Of a stretch of DNA of 64,000 nt, positions 57,286-64,000 are shown one piece after another. The position numbers and the translations under genes are program-made. Positions within the stretch are counted from its first letter, which is position 1, and each line of letters begins with the position of its first letter. Source of the DNA: Caldovatus sediminis (GTDB lineage: Bacteria; Pseudomonadota; Alphaproteobacteria; Acetobacterales; Acetobacteraceae); NCBI RefSeq assembly GCF_014644455.1, contig NZ_BMKS01000016.1:26254-90253 (forward strand), given 5' to 3'. The notes under the pieces were generated by a model. The model saw only the letters and a program-made list of their open reading frames with translations, was not told where the DNA came from and made no database searches.

Positions 57286-57470
57286 GCGCCGGCGGGCCCG
57301 GGGCTGACGCATCCCGGTCGGCGCGCCGGAGGGCGCGGCGCCATCGCCGTCGCGGAGCGCGAGGATCCGGCCCGGGTGGCCGCCCCGCCGGCCGCGACCG
57401 GGGAGCCCGGCGGCGGGCGGCGAACGACCGCCCGCGCCGGCATCGCGCCCCGACGGCGGACGGAGCGGAA

Positions 57471-58544
57471 TCAGGCGTCCCTGCCGGGCGCCGGCATGCG
57501 CCCGTGGTCGTGGCGATGATGCAGATCGGGGTAGTGGGGGTGCCGGTGCACGAGGGGCTCATGCCGGTGCCAGTGGGTGTGCGGCTCCCCCGGCGGCGCC
57601 TCCGGGCCGTGCTCGTGCCGATGGTGTTCGTCGTGACGGTGCCGGTGCTCGTGTTCCAGCGCCTCGTGGACATGCTCGTGGTCGTGCCGCTCCGACAGGT
57701 GCAGCCACAGCCCCACGCCCATCAGGCAGCCCGCGGCCAGCAGCTTCGCCGAGACCGGCTCGCCCAGCAGGGCGACGGCCAGCACCGCCCCCACGAACGG
57801 CGCCAGCGAGAAGTACGCCCCGGTGCGCGCGGCGCCGAGATGGCGCAGGCCCAGCACGTAGAGGGCGAGGCTCGCGCCGTAGCCCAGGAAGCCGACGATT
57901 CCCGCGGCCAGGACGGCGCCGCCGGAGGGGAGGTCCGCGCCGCTCGCCAGGGCCAGGACCAGGTTGACCGTTCCCGCGACGAGCCCCTTCAGCATGGCGA
58001 TCTGCACGGGATCGGCCGAGGACAGCCTGCGCGTCAGGTTGTTGTCGATCCCCCAGCACAGGCAGGCCCCGGCGATCAGGGCGGCGCCCCCGTCGAGGGA
58101 CGCCCGCCCCTGCCAGGACAGCAGCGCGGCGCCTGCCAGGATCGCGAAGGCGCCGACCAGCAGGCGGCGGTCCACGTTCTCGCGGAACGCCAGCCAGGCG
58201 ATGCCCATCGTCGCCAGGCCCTCGAGGTTGAGCAGGAGCGACGCGCTCGCCGCCTCGGTGCGGGCGAGGCCGAGCATCAGCAGCAGCGGCCCCCCGACGC
58301 CGCCCGTCAGGATCACCAGGCCGAGCCAGGGCGCGTCCGGGCGGCGCAAGGGCGCCTCGACCGCCGGAAGCCGCAGGGCCGCCCGCGACAGGTGGACGGC
58401 CGCCAGGCCGCTCCCGGCGCCGAGATAGAGCAGCCCGGCCATCAGCCAGGGGTCCACCGCGCCGAGCAGCAGCTTGGCGAAGGGCGTGCTGGCCCCGAAC
58501 AGGACGGCGGACAGCAGGGCGAGGGCGACGCCGGCACGATTCAT
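57471..58544 (-). CDS. EamA/DMT family permease with a His-rich C-terminal tail
   Basis: A 357-residue protein with ten membrane helices in two EamA repeats (LLSAVLFGASTPFAKLLLGA; VGFLGYGASLALYVLGLRHL). After the last helix comes a hydrophilic tail of about 75 residues holding some two dozen His residues in runs such as HDHEHVHEALEHEHRHRHDE. Such tails bind zinc, nickel or cobalt in metal carriers; here it points to a metal-sensing or metal-moving DMT exporter. The gene is convergent with the Lrp gene. Confidence 0.88.
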   Translation of the reverse strand: MNRAGVALALLSAVLFGASTPFAKLLLGAVDPWLMAGLLYLGAGSGLAAVHLSRAALRLPAVEAPLRRPDAPWLGLVILTGGVGGPLLLMLGLARTEAASASLLLNLEGLATMGIAWLAFRENVDRRLLVGAFAILAGAALLSWQGRASLDGGAALIAGACLCWGIDNNLTRRLSSADPVQIAMLKGLVAGTVNLVLALASGADLPSGGAVLAAGIVGFLGYGASLALYVLGLRHLGAARTGAYFSLAPFVGAVLAVALLGEPVSAKLLAAGCLMGVGLWLHLSERHDHEHVHEALEHEHRHRHDEHHRHEHGPEAPPGEPHTHWHRHEPLVHRHPHYPDLHHRHDHGRMPAPGRDA

Positions 58545-58849
58545 GGCGCGACCCTATCCCACCCGGACCCGCGTGTCCGCGAGGGGCCGAGGCGGGCCCA
58601 GCCGGCCACGACCGCGCCGGCGCCCGCCGGACCGCGGACGGTCCGCCCCGGCCATGCGCTGCTCCGCCGGCGGAGGAGGCGCGGGAAGGCTCCCGCGCGC
58701 CTCCACGACGCGCCGGTGACGGCCATGGCGGGGCTCGCGCGCCCGGCACCGGGGCGGCGCGCGCTGCGGCGAAGGGGACGCCGCCGCTCCCGCCGCGCCG
58801 CCGCACCGGGCGGAGGGCGCGCCGGCCCGGTCCGTGCCAGTCTGCGGGC
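58545..58849. other. Gap of about 305 bp
   Basis: This lies between the divergent permease and 2OG-oxygenase genes and should carry both promoters. The sequence is extremely GC-rich and I see no repeat, RNA or convincing open frame. Confidence 0.5.
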
Positions 58850-59575
58850 ATGAGCGAAGCACCCGCACCCGCCACCGCCGAGGACGCCATCGCCGCCCGC
58901 GTCGCCGCCCTCCCCTGGGCGCGCCTGGCGGAGGAGCTGGACGCGCAGGGCGTCGCCCCGCTCGGCCCGCTGCTGACGCCGGAGGAATGCGCCGCCCTGG
59001 TCGCGCTCTACGCGGAGGAATCGCGCTTCCGCAGCCGCGTCGTCATGGCGCGGCACGGCTTCGGGCGCGGGGAATACCGGTATTTCGCCAACCCCCTCCC
59101 GCCGCTGGTCGCCGCGCTGCGGCGCGCGCTCTACGCCCCGCTCGCGCCGATCGCGTCGCGCTGGGAGGAGACGGCGTATCCGCCGACGCTCGATGCCTTC
59201 GCCGCGCGCTGCCACGCGGCCGGACAGAGGCGGCCGACGCCGCTGCTGCTGCGCTACGGGCCGGGCGACCACAACTGCCTGCACCAGGACCTCTACGGCG
59301 CGGTCGCCTTCCCGCTGCAGGCGGTGGTGCTGCTCGGCGCGCCGGGGCGCGACTTCACCGGCGGCGAGTTCGTGCTCGCCGAGCAGCGCCCGCGCATGCA
59401 GTCGCGCGTCGAGGTGGTGCCGCTCGCGCAGGGCGAGGCGGCGGTGTTCGCGGTGCACCGCCGGCCGGTGCGGGGGACGCGCGGCACCTACCGGGTGACG
59501 ATGCGCCACGGCGTCAGCCGCGTGCGCTCGGGCACGCGCTTCACGCTCGGGGTGATCTTCCACGACGCGGCGTGA
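58850..59575 (+). CDS. 2-oxoglutarate/Fe(II)-dependent oxygenase
   Basis: A 241-residue double-stranded beta-helix dioxygenase. The iron motif HxD is His145-Asp147 in NCLHQDLYGAVAF, the distal His is His220 in MRHGVSRVRSGTRF, and Arg231 is placed to bind 2-oxoglutarate. GGEFVLAEQRPRMQSR lies between. It belongs to the prolyl-4-hydroxylase-like group that may act on proteins or small molecules; the substrate is unknown. It is followed by the converging YifB gene. Confidence 0.85.
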   Translation: MSEAPAPATAEDAIAARVAALPWARLAEELDAQGVAPLGPLLTPEECAALVALYAEESRFRSRVVMARHGFGRGEYRYFANPLPPLVAALRRALYAPLAPIASRWEETAYPPTLDAFAARCHAAGQRRPTPLLLRYGPGDHNCLHQDLYGAVAFPLQAVVLLGAPGRDFTGGEFVLAEQRPRMQSRVEVVPLAQGEAAVFAVHRRPVRGTRGTYRVTMRHGVSRVRSGTRFTLGVIFHDAA

Positions 59576-59589
59576 GGCGGCGCGGGCGC

Positions 59590-61119
59590 CTACGCCGCCG
59601 CCACGCCCCGTCCCGGCACCTTGCGGCGGAAGGCGAGCGCCTCCGCCACATGCACGCGGCGCACCCTCTCCGAGCCGGCGAGGTCGGCGATGGTGCGCGC
59701 CACGCGCATCGTCCGCACGTGCCCGCGCGTCGAGAGGCCGAGCCTCGCCACCGCCGTCTCCAGCAGGCGGTCCGCCTCGGCGTCGAGCGTCGGGTGCAGG
59801 TGGCGCGCCTCCGCCTCCGCGTTGCAGGACGGGCCGTCCGGGCCGTGGCGCGCGCGCTGGCGCCCGCGCGCCGCCTGCACGCGCGCCGCGACCGCGGCCG
59901 AGGACTCGCCCGCCGGCGCGCGCGCCAGCTCGCCGGGGGCGAGCGGCATCACCTCGATCGTCAGGTCCATGCGGTCGAGCAGCGGACCCGAGAGGCGCAT
60001 CTGGTAGTCCTCGCCGCAGCGCGGCGCGCGGCCGCATTCGCGGGAGGCGTCGCCGAGATGGCCGCAGCGGCAGGGATTCATCGCCGCGACGCACTGGAAC
60101 CGCGCCGGATAGGTGACATGCGCGTGGACCCGGCTGATGGTGGTGCGCCCGGTCTCCATCGGCTGGCGCAGCGCCTCCAGCGCGGGGCGCGGGAATTCGG
60201 GCCACTCGTCGAGGAACAGCACGCCGCGGTGGGCGAGGCTGATCTCGCCGGGCCGGCCGCGGCTGCCGCCGCCGACCAGCGCCGCCATGGAGGCCGAATG
60301 GTGCGGCTCGCGATAGGGCGGGCGCGTGACCAGCCGCCCGTCCTCCAGCATGCCGGCGACGGAGTGGATCATGCTCACTTCCAGCGCCTCGGCCGGCGTG
60401 AGGTCCGGCAGCAGCCCCGGCAGCCGCGCGGCGAGCATGGACTTGCCCGCGCCTGGCGGGCCGACCATCAGCAGGTTGTGGCCGCCCGCCGCGGCGATCT
60501 CCAGCGCGCGCTTCGCGCTCTCCTGTCCCTTGACCTCGGAGAGGCAGGGGCCGGCGCGCGCGCCGCCGGCGGCGAGCGGCGGCGGCGAGGGCGGCGAGAG
60601 CACCTGCGCGCCGCGGAAATGGTTCAGCAGCGCCGGCAGGTCCGGCGCGGCGAGCACCTCCACCTGCCCGGCCCAGGCCGCCTCGCCGCCCTGCGCGGCG
60701 GGGCAGATCAGCCCGAGCTCGCGCGCCGAGGCGGCGAGCGCGGCGGGCAGCACGCCGGCCACCGCGTGGATCGAGCCGTCGAGCGCGAGTTCGCCGAGCG
60801 CGGCGTAGCCCGCCATCTCCTCGCGCGGCAGCAGGTCCATCGCGGCGAGGACGGCGAGCGCGATCGGCAGGTCGAAATGCGAGCCCTCCTTGGCGATGTC
60901 GGCCGGGGCGAGGTTCACCAGCAGGCGCCTGGGCGGCAGGGCGAGGCCGAGCGCGGTGAGCGCGGCGCGCACGCGCTCCCTGCTTTCCGCCACCGCCTTG
61001 TCGGGCAGGCCGACGACGAGGAAGGCGGGCAGGCCGGGGGCGAGCTGGACCTGGACCTCGACGGGGACGGCCTCGATGCCGAAAAAGGCGAAGGTGGCGA
61101 CGCGCGCGATGGTCGTCAT
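59590..61119 (-). CDS. YifB/ComM family Mg-chelatase-like AAA+ ATPase
   Basis: A 509-residue protein. The N-terminal ChlI-like region opens with FAFFGIEAVPVEVQVQLAPG and has GLPDKAVAESRERVRAAL; the AAA+ core has [19 protein letters not shown] (Walker A) and VLFLDEWPEFPRPALEALRQ (Walker B); the C-terminal part has LHPTLDAEADRLL. ComM is a branch-migration helicase for transformation DNA in some species. A YraN-family gene follows upstream on the same strand, the normal pairing. Length is standard. Confidence 0.92.
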   Translation of the reverse strand: MTTIARVATFAFFGIEAVPVEVQVQLAPGLPAFLVVGLPDKAVAESRERVRAALTALGLALPPRRLLVNLAPADIAKEGSHFDLPIALAVLAAMDLLPREEMAGYAALGELALDGSIHAVAGVLPAALAASARELGLICPAAQGGEAAWAGQVEVLAAPDLPALLNHFRGAQVLSPPSPPPLAAGGARAGPCLSEVKGQESAKRALEIAAAGGHNLLMVGPPGAGKSMLAARLPGLLPDLTPAEALEVSMIHSVAGMLEDGRLVTRPPYREPHHSASMAALVGGGSRGRPGEISLAHRGVLFLDEWPEFPRPALEALRQPMETGRTTISRVHAHVTYPARFQCVAAMNPCRCGHLGDASRECGRAPRCGEDYQMRLSGPLLDRMDLTIEVMPLAPGELARAPAGESSAAVAARVQAARGRQRARHGPDGPSCNAEAEARHLHPTLDAEADRLLETAVARLGLSTRGHVRTMRVARTIADLAGSERVRRVHVAEALAFRRKVPGRGVAAA

Positions 61120-61186
61120 GGCGCGCCGGAGCGTGGCGCGCGGCGCGGGACGGCGGAATCCGGCGCGCGGCGCCTTGACGGCGAAT

Positions 61187-61582
61187 TCACGCCGTCCCGG
61201 CCGGATCCCCGATCCGGAACGCGTCGGCGATCCGGCGCACCGCGCCGTCGGCGGCGACGAGCATCACGTCGAACCGCATCCCCGCCGCGCCGTGGCCCGG
61301 ATTCGCCGCCAGCCACGCCTCCGCCGCCGCCATCAGCCGCGCGCGCTGGCGCGGCGCGAGCGCCGCCGCGGCCTCCGCCAGCCGCGGCCGCGCCTTCACC
61401 TCGACGAAGGCGAGCAGCCCGTCGCGCTCGGCGATCAGGTCGAGCTCGCCCGCCCCCGTGCGCACGCGGCGGGCGAGGATGGTCCAGCCCTCGCGCGCCA
61501 GCGCCGCGGCGGCGCGGGATTCGGCGGCGCGGCCGCGGGCCTCGGCGGCCTCGCGCGCCGCCCTGGCGTCGTGGCGCGGCAT
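61187..61582 (-). CDS. YraN family (UPF0102) protein, predicted nuclease fold
   Basis: A 131-residue protein. GRAAESRAAAALAREGWTIL and GELDLIAERDGLLAFVEVKA contain the GExDLI...FVEVK motif of the YraN family, a Holliday-junction-resolvase-like nuclease fold of unproven activity. It is upstream of the YifB gene on the same strand, 67 bp apart, a conserved neighbourhood. It is divergent from the gamma-glutamyltransferase gene. Confidence 0.9.
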   Translation of the reverse strand: MPRHDARAAREAAEARGRAAESRAAAALAREGWTILARRVRTGAGELDLIAERDGLLAFVEVKARPRLAEAAAALAPRQRARLMAAAEAWLAANPGHGAAGMRFDVMLVAADGAVRRIADAFRIGDPAGTA

Positions 61583-61617
61583 CGCGTTAGGGATGCCAGA
61601 TCGGTCCGGAGAACGCC

Positions 61618-63324
61618 ATGCGCCGTCGCGCCGTGACGATCCTGCTCGCTGCGCTCCTCCTCGTCCTCCCGGCGGTCCCGCGCGCGGAGCCGGTCCTCGC
61701 CCGGCGCCACATGGTCGCCGCCGCGCATCCGCTCGCCGCCGAGGCCGGGCGCGCCGTGCTGCGCGAGGGCGGCAACGCCATGGATGCGGCGGTCGCGGTG
61801 CAGATGGTCCTCACCCTCGTCGAGCCGCAGTCGAGCGGCATCGGCGGCGGCGCGCTGCTGCTGTTCTGGGACGGCGAGGCGCGCGCCCTGCACGCCTGGG
61901 ACGGGCGCGAGACCGCGCCGGCCGCCGCCGCGCCGACGCTGTTCCTGCGCCCGGACGGCACGCCGATGGGCTTCCACGAGGCGGCGGTGGGGGGCCGCGC
62001 GGTCGGCGTGCCGGGGACGGTGGCGATGCTCGAGGCGGCGCATCGCGCGCATGGCCGCCTGCCCTGGGCGCGCCTCGTGGAGCCCGCCATCGCGCTGGCC
62101 GAGCGCGGCTTCCCGGTGTCCCGCCGCCTCGCCGCGGCGATCGCCGGGGAGGCCGGGCGCCTCGCCGGCGACCCCGAGGCGCGCGCGCTGTTCCTGCTGC
62201 CGGACGGCCGGCCGCTGCCGGAGGGCCACCCCCTGCGCAATCCCGCCCTCGCCGGGACGCTGCGCGCCGTCGCCGCGGGCGGGGCGGCGGCGCTGCACCG
62301 CGGCCCGATCGCGGCGGCGATCGTCGCCGCCGTGCGCGGGCACCCGACGAACCCGGGCGGCATGACGGAAGCGGACCTCGCCGCCTACGCGCCGCGCGAG
62401 CGCGCGCCGGTCTGCGCGCCCTATCGCCGCTTCCGCGTCTGCGGCTTCCCGCCGCCCTCCTCCGGCGGCGTCGCGGTGGGGCAGATCCTCGGGCTGCTCG
62501 CGCATTTCGACATGGCGGCGCTCGACCCGGGCGGGGCGGAGGCGGCGCACCTGCTGGCCGAGGCCGGCCGGCTCGCCTTCGCCGACCGCGCGCTCTACCT
62601 GGCGGATCCGGACTTCGTGCGCGTGCCGGTGCGCGGGCTGCTCGATGCCGCCTATCTCACGGTGCGCGCGCAGCTCATCGAGCGCGGCCGCGCCCTTCCC
62701 GCCCCCCGTGCCGGCAATCCGCCCTGGCGCGACGCGCGGGCGCCGGCGGCGCCGCAGCCGGCGCAGGCCGAGCACGGCACCAGCCATGTCGCGATCGTGG
62801 ACGCCGCCGGCAACGCCGTGGCGATGACGACGACCATCGAGGACGTGTTCGGCGCGCGCCTCGCCGTGCGCGGCTTCATGCTGAACAACGAGCTGACCGA
62901 CTTCTCCTTCCTGCCCGAGATCGCGGGCCGCCCGGTCGCCAACCGCGTGGAGGGCGGCAAGCGCCCGCGCTCCTCGATGGCGCCGACCATCGTGTTCGAC
63001 GAGGCGGGGCGGCTGCACGCGGTGGTCGGCTCGCCGGGCGGGGCGCGGATCATCGGCTATGTCGCGCAGGCGCTGGTGGCGATGCTCGACTGGGAGCTGG
63101 ACCCGCAGGCGGCGGTGGCATTGCCGCATGTCGGCACCCTGGGCGGGCCGGTGGAGCTGGAGGAGGGCACCGCCGCCGCGGCGCTGGCGCCGGCGCTGGC
63201 GGCGCGCGGGCACCAGGTGGAGGTGGGCCCCATGGCCTCCGGCCTGCAGGCAATCCGCGTGACGCCGCGGGGGCTGCTCGGCGGCGCCGATCCGCGGCGC
63301 GAGGGCGTGGCGCTCGGCGACTGA
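61618..63324 (+). CDS. ggt: Gamma-glutamyltransferase
   Basis: A 568-residue exported Ntn hydrolase. The signal peptide is [20 protein letters not shown]. The precursor cleaves itself before the nucleophile Thr388 in [28 protein letters not shown] and [12 protein letters not shown] are the small-subunit gamma-glutamyl-binding blocks. It breaks down periplasmic glutathione and transfers gamma-glutamyl groups. It is preceded by the divergent YraN gene and followed by a hairpin at 63326. Confidence 0.94.
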   Translation: MRRRAVTILLAALLLVLPAVPRAEPVLARRHMVAAAHPLAAEAGRAVLREGGNAMDAAVAVQMVLTLVEPQSSGIGGGALLLFWDGEARALHAWDGRETAPAAAAPTLFLRPDGTPMGFHEAAVGGRAVGVPGTVAMLEAAHRAHGRLPWARLVEPAIALAERGFPVSRRLAAAIAGEAGRLAGDPEARALFLLPDGRPLPEGHPLRNPALAGTLRAVAAGGAAALHRGPIAAAIVAAVRGHPTNPGGMTEADLAAYAPRERAPVCAPYRRFRVCGFPPPSSGGVAVGQILGLLAHFDMAALDPGGAEAAHLLAEAGRLAFADRALYLADPDFVRVPVRGLLDAAYLTVRAQLIERGRALPAPRAGNPPWRDARAPAAPQPAQAEHGTSHVAIVDAAGNAVAMTTTIEDVFGARLAVRGFMLNNELTDFSFLPEIAGRPVANRVEGGKRPRSSMAPTIVFDEAGRLHAVVGSPGGARIIGYVAQALVAMLDWELDPQAAVALPHVGTLGGPVELEEGTAAAALAPALAARGHQVEVGPMASGLQAIRVTPRGLLGGADPRREGVALGD

Positions 63325-63325
63325 G

Positions 63326-63349
63326 GCGCGGCGCGATGGGGCGCCGCGC
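63326..63349 (+). terminator. Hairpin after ggt
   Basis: GCGCGGCGC at 63326-63334 and GCGCCGCGC at 63341-63349 form a perfect nine-base stem with a six-base loop, just after the ggt stop. No T-run follows. Confidence 0.45.
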
Positions 63350-63409
63350 ATCACCGGCGGGAACTGTGCCGGCACGGGCGCGTCGGCAGGCCCGAAGGAG
63401 GATCCGACC

Positions 63410-63942
63410 ATGCGCGCCAGGATCGCCGCCTCGTCCGCACCGGCCTCGCCGCCGCGCCCTCGGCGCCTCTGGCGCAGGGATCGGAGACGCGGGAGATCGG
63501 CCACGTGAACACGGCGCTGACCAATCTCGGCCTGACACTCAGCCACCGCGCGGTGGTCGAGCGCTTCACCGATCCGGAGGTCGAGGATGTCGCCTGCTAC
63601 ATCAGCCAGGCGCGCACCGGCAGGCTCTCGGGCATGGTCGGGCTGGCGGAGGACCCGGCGCGCTTCTCGCTCTCCTGCGCCGCGACCGGGCCGGTGCGCG
63701 CCTCCGAGCGGGCGCGGCGCGGGGAGCGCGGGCAGCAGGTCTACGAGAGCCGGACCTCGGTCTTCTTCAAGGAGACGCGCGTGCACCGCTTCCTCGACAA
63801 GGAGCGGGGCGCGGTGGTCTACCTCACCTGGTCCAAGAAGCTGGTGGACGGTTCGCCGTTCAACGCGATGGCAGCGGTGCCGCTCGCCTCCTCCGCGGCG
63901 GCGCCCGAGGCCGCGGCGCAAGCGGAGCGCGATCGGCCCTAG
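63410..63942 (+). pseudogene. creA: CreA family protein with an apparent frameshift in the signal peptide
   Basis: The long frame from the GTG at 63505 encodes ALTNLGLTLSHRAVVERF, FTDPEVEDVACYISQARTG, then ESRTSVFFKETRVHRFLD and KLVDGSPFNAMAAVP, clearly CreA-like (a periplasmic protein of unknown role in E. coli). In the same frame 63433-63504 reads VRTGLAAAPSAPLAQG, the end of a signal peptide, but the only good start, ATG at 63410 with AAGGAGG upstream, is in another frame. The codons ATG to 63430 (MRARIAA) fit the missing beginning, so one base appears lost near 63430. It could be a sequencing error. The stop TAG is at the edge of an element end, as in the XRE gene. Confidence 0.7.
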
Positions 63943-64000
63943 CGGCCTGTCGGATTCCCGTGCGGCCGGAGATGGTCCAAGCTGGCGTGCATGACGCGGT
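63942..64000 (+). mobile_element. Third copy of the island's element end, cut by the window edge
   Basis: Bases 63942-63960 are identical to the outer 19 bases of both island arms, and the next base/GCGGCC block differs only by A to T. Beyond that the sequence departs from the arms, so this is either a related element or the other end of the same one. It again follows a TAG stop codon directly. Confidence 0.65.

Overview
The window is very GC-rich (roughly three quarters G+C by eye) and almost fully packed with genes on both strands. The run ubiE / mutM / enoyl-CoA hydratase / rpsT / dnaA / dnaN / recF / gyrB, the tripartite-tricarboxylate (Bug) receptors, a NepR-like protein, FkbM and OpgC proteins and the codon use all point to an alphaproteobacterial chromosome. 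My best guess is Rhodospirillales, Acetobacteraceae (Roseomonas-like). The genus is inference.

Layout. 1-6.3 kb: the start of a serine-glyoxylate aminotransferase, a divergent FAD/Fe-S 2-hydroxyacid dehydrogenase with a DUF924 gene, a cupin, an SDR and a Bug receptor. 6.8-10.2 kb: a sulfotransferase, an FkbM methyltransferase and a site-2 protease with CBS domains. 10.4-13.9 kb: cydDC. 14.3-24.2 kb: an orphan radical SAM protein with a TTG start, RecQ with two HRDC domains, YkvA, an amidase, a three-gene cluster (TPR-methyltransferase, DUF3253, DUF1499), OpgC with an SGNH protein, and a NepR-like anti-sigma factor. 24.2-28.5 kb: fhs, then a TTC38-like gene between two related small secreted proteins. 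28.7-41.5 kb: coaBC-dut, ubiE, mutM and the replication cluster rpsT-dnaA-dnaN-recF-gyrB, interrupted by a Bug receptor on the opposite strand. 41.6-48.6 kb: a same-strand catabolic run (MaoC, ThDP enzyme, PaaI-like thioesterase, FAD monooxygenase, DUF2783, MBL protein, homogentisate dioxygenase). 48.7-52.7 kb: an AI-2E-type permease, hydroxypyruvate isomerase, tartronate semialdehyde reductase and an XRE regulator. 52.7-54.6 kb: a 1.86-kb gene-poor island framed by 249-bp inverted arms, holding a transposase scrap and a possible small RNA. 54.7-64 kb: LysR-trxB, Lrp, a DMT permease with a His-rich tail, a 2OG-Fe(II) oxygenase, YifB, YraN, gamma-glutamyltransferase, a frameshifted creA, and a third copy of the island's terminal motif at the window edge.

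How the genes work together. The clearest pathway is aromatic catabolism ending in homogentisate ring cleavage (44.3-48.6 kb); the fumarylacetoacetate steps are not in the window. A glyoxylate/C1 theme recurs in separate loci: serine-glyoxylate aminotransferase, a glycolate-oxidase-like enzyme, hydroxypyruvate isomerase, tartronate semialdehyde reductase and formate-tetrahydrofolate ligase. Most remaining genes are housekeeping. The least explained parts are the inverted-repeat island, the paired small secreted proteins and the radical SAM protein. I saw no CRISPR array, tRNA, rRNA or prophage.
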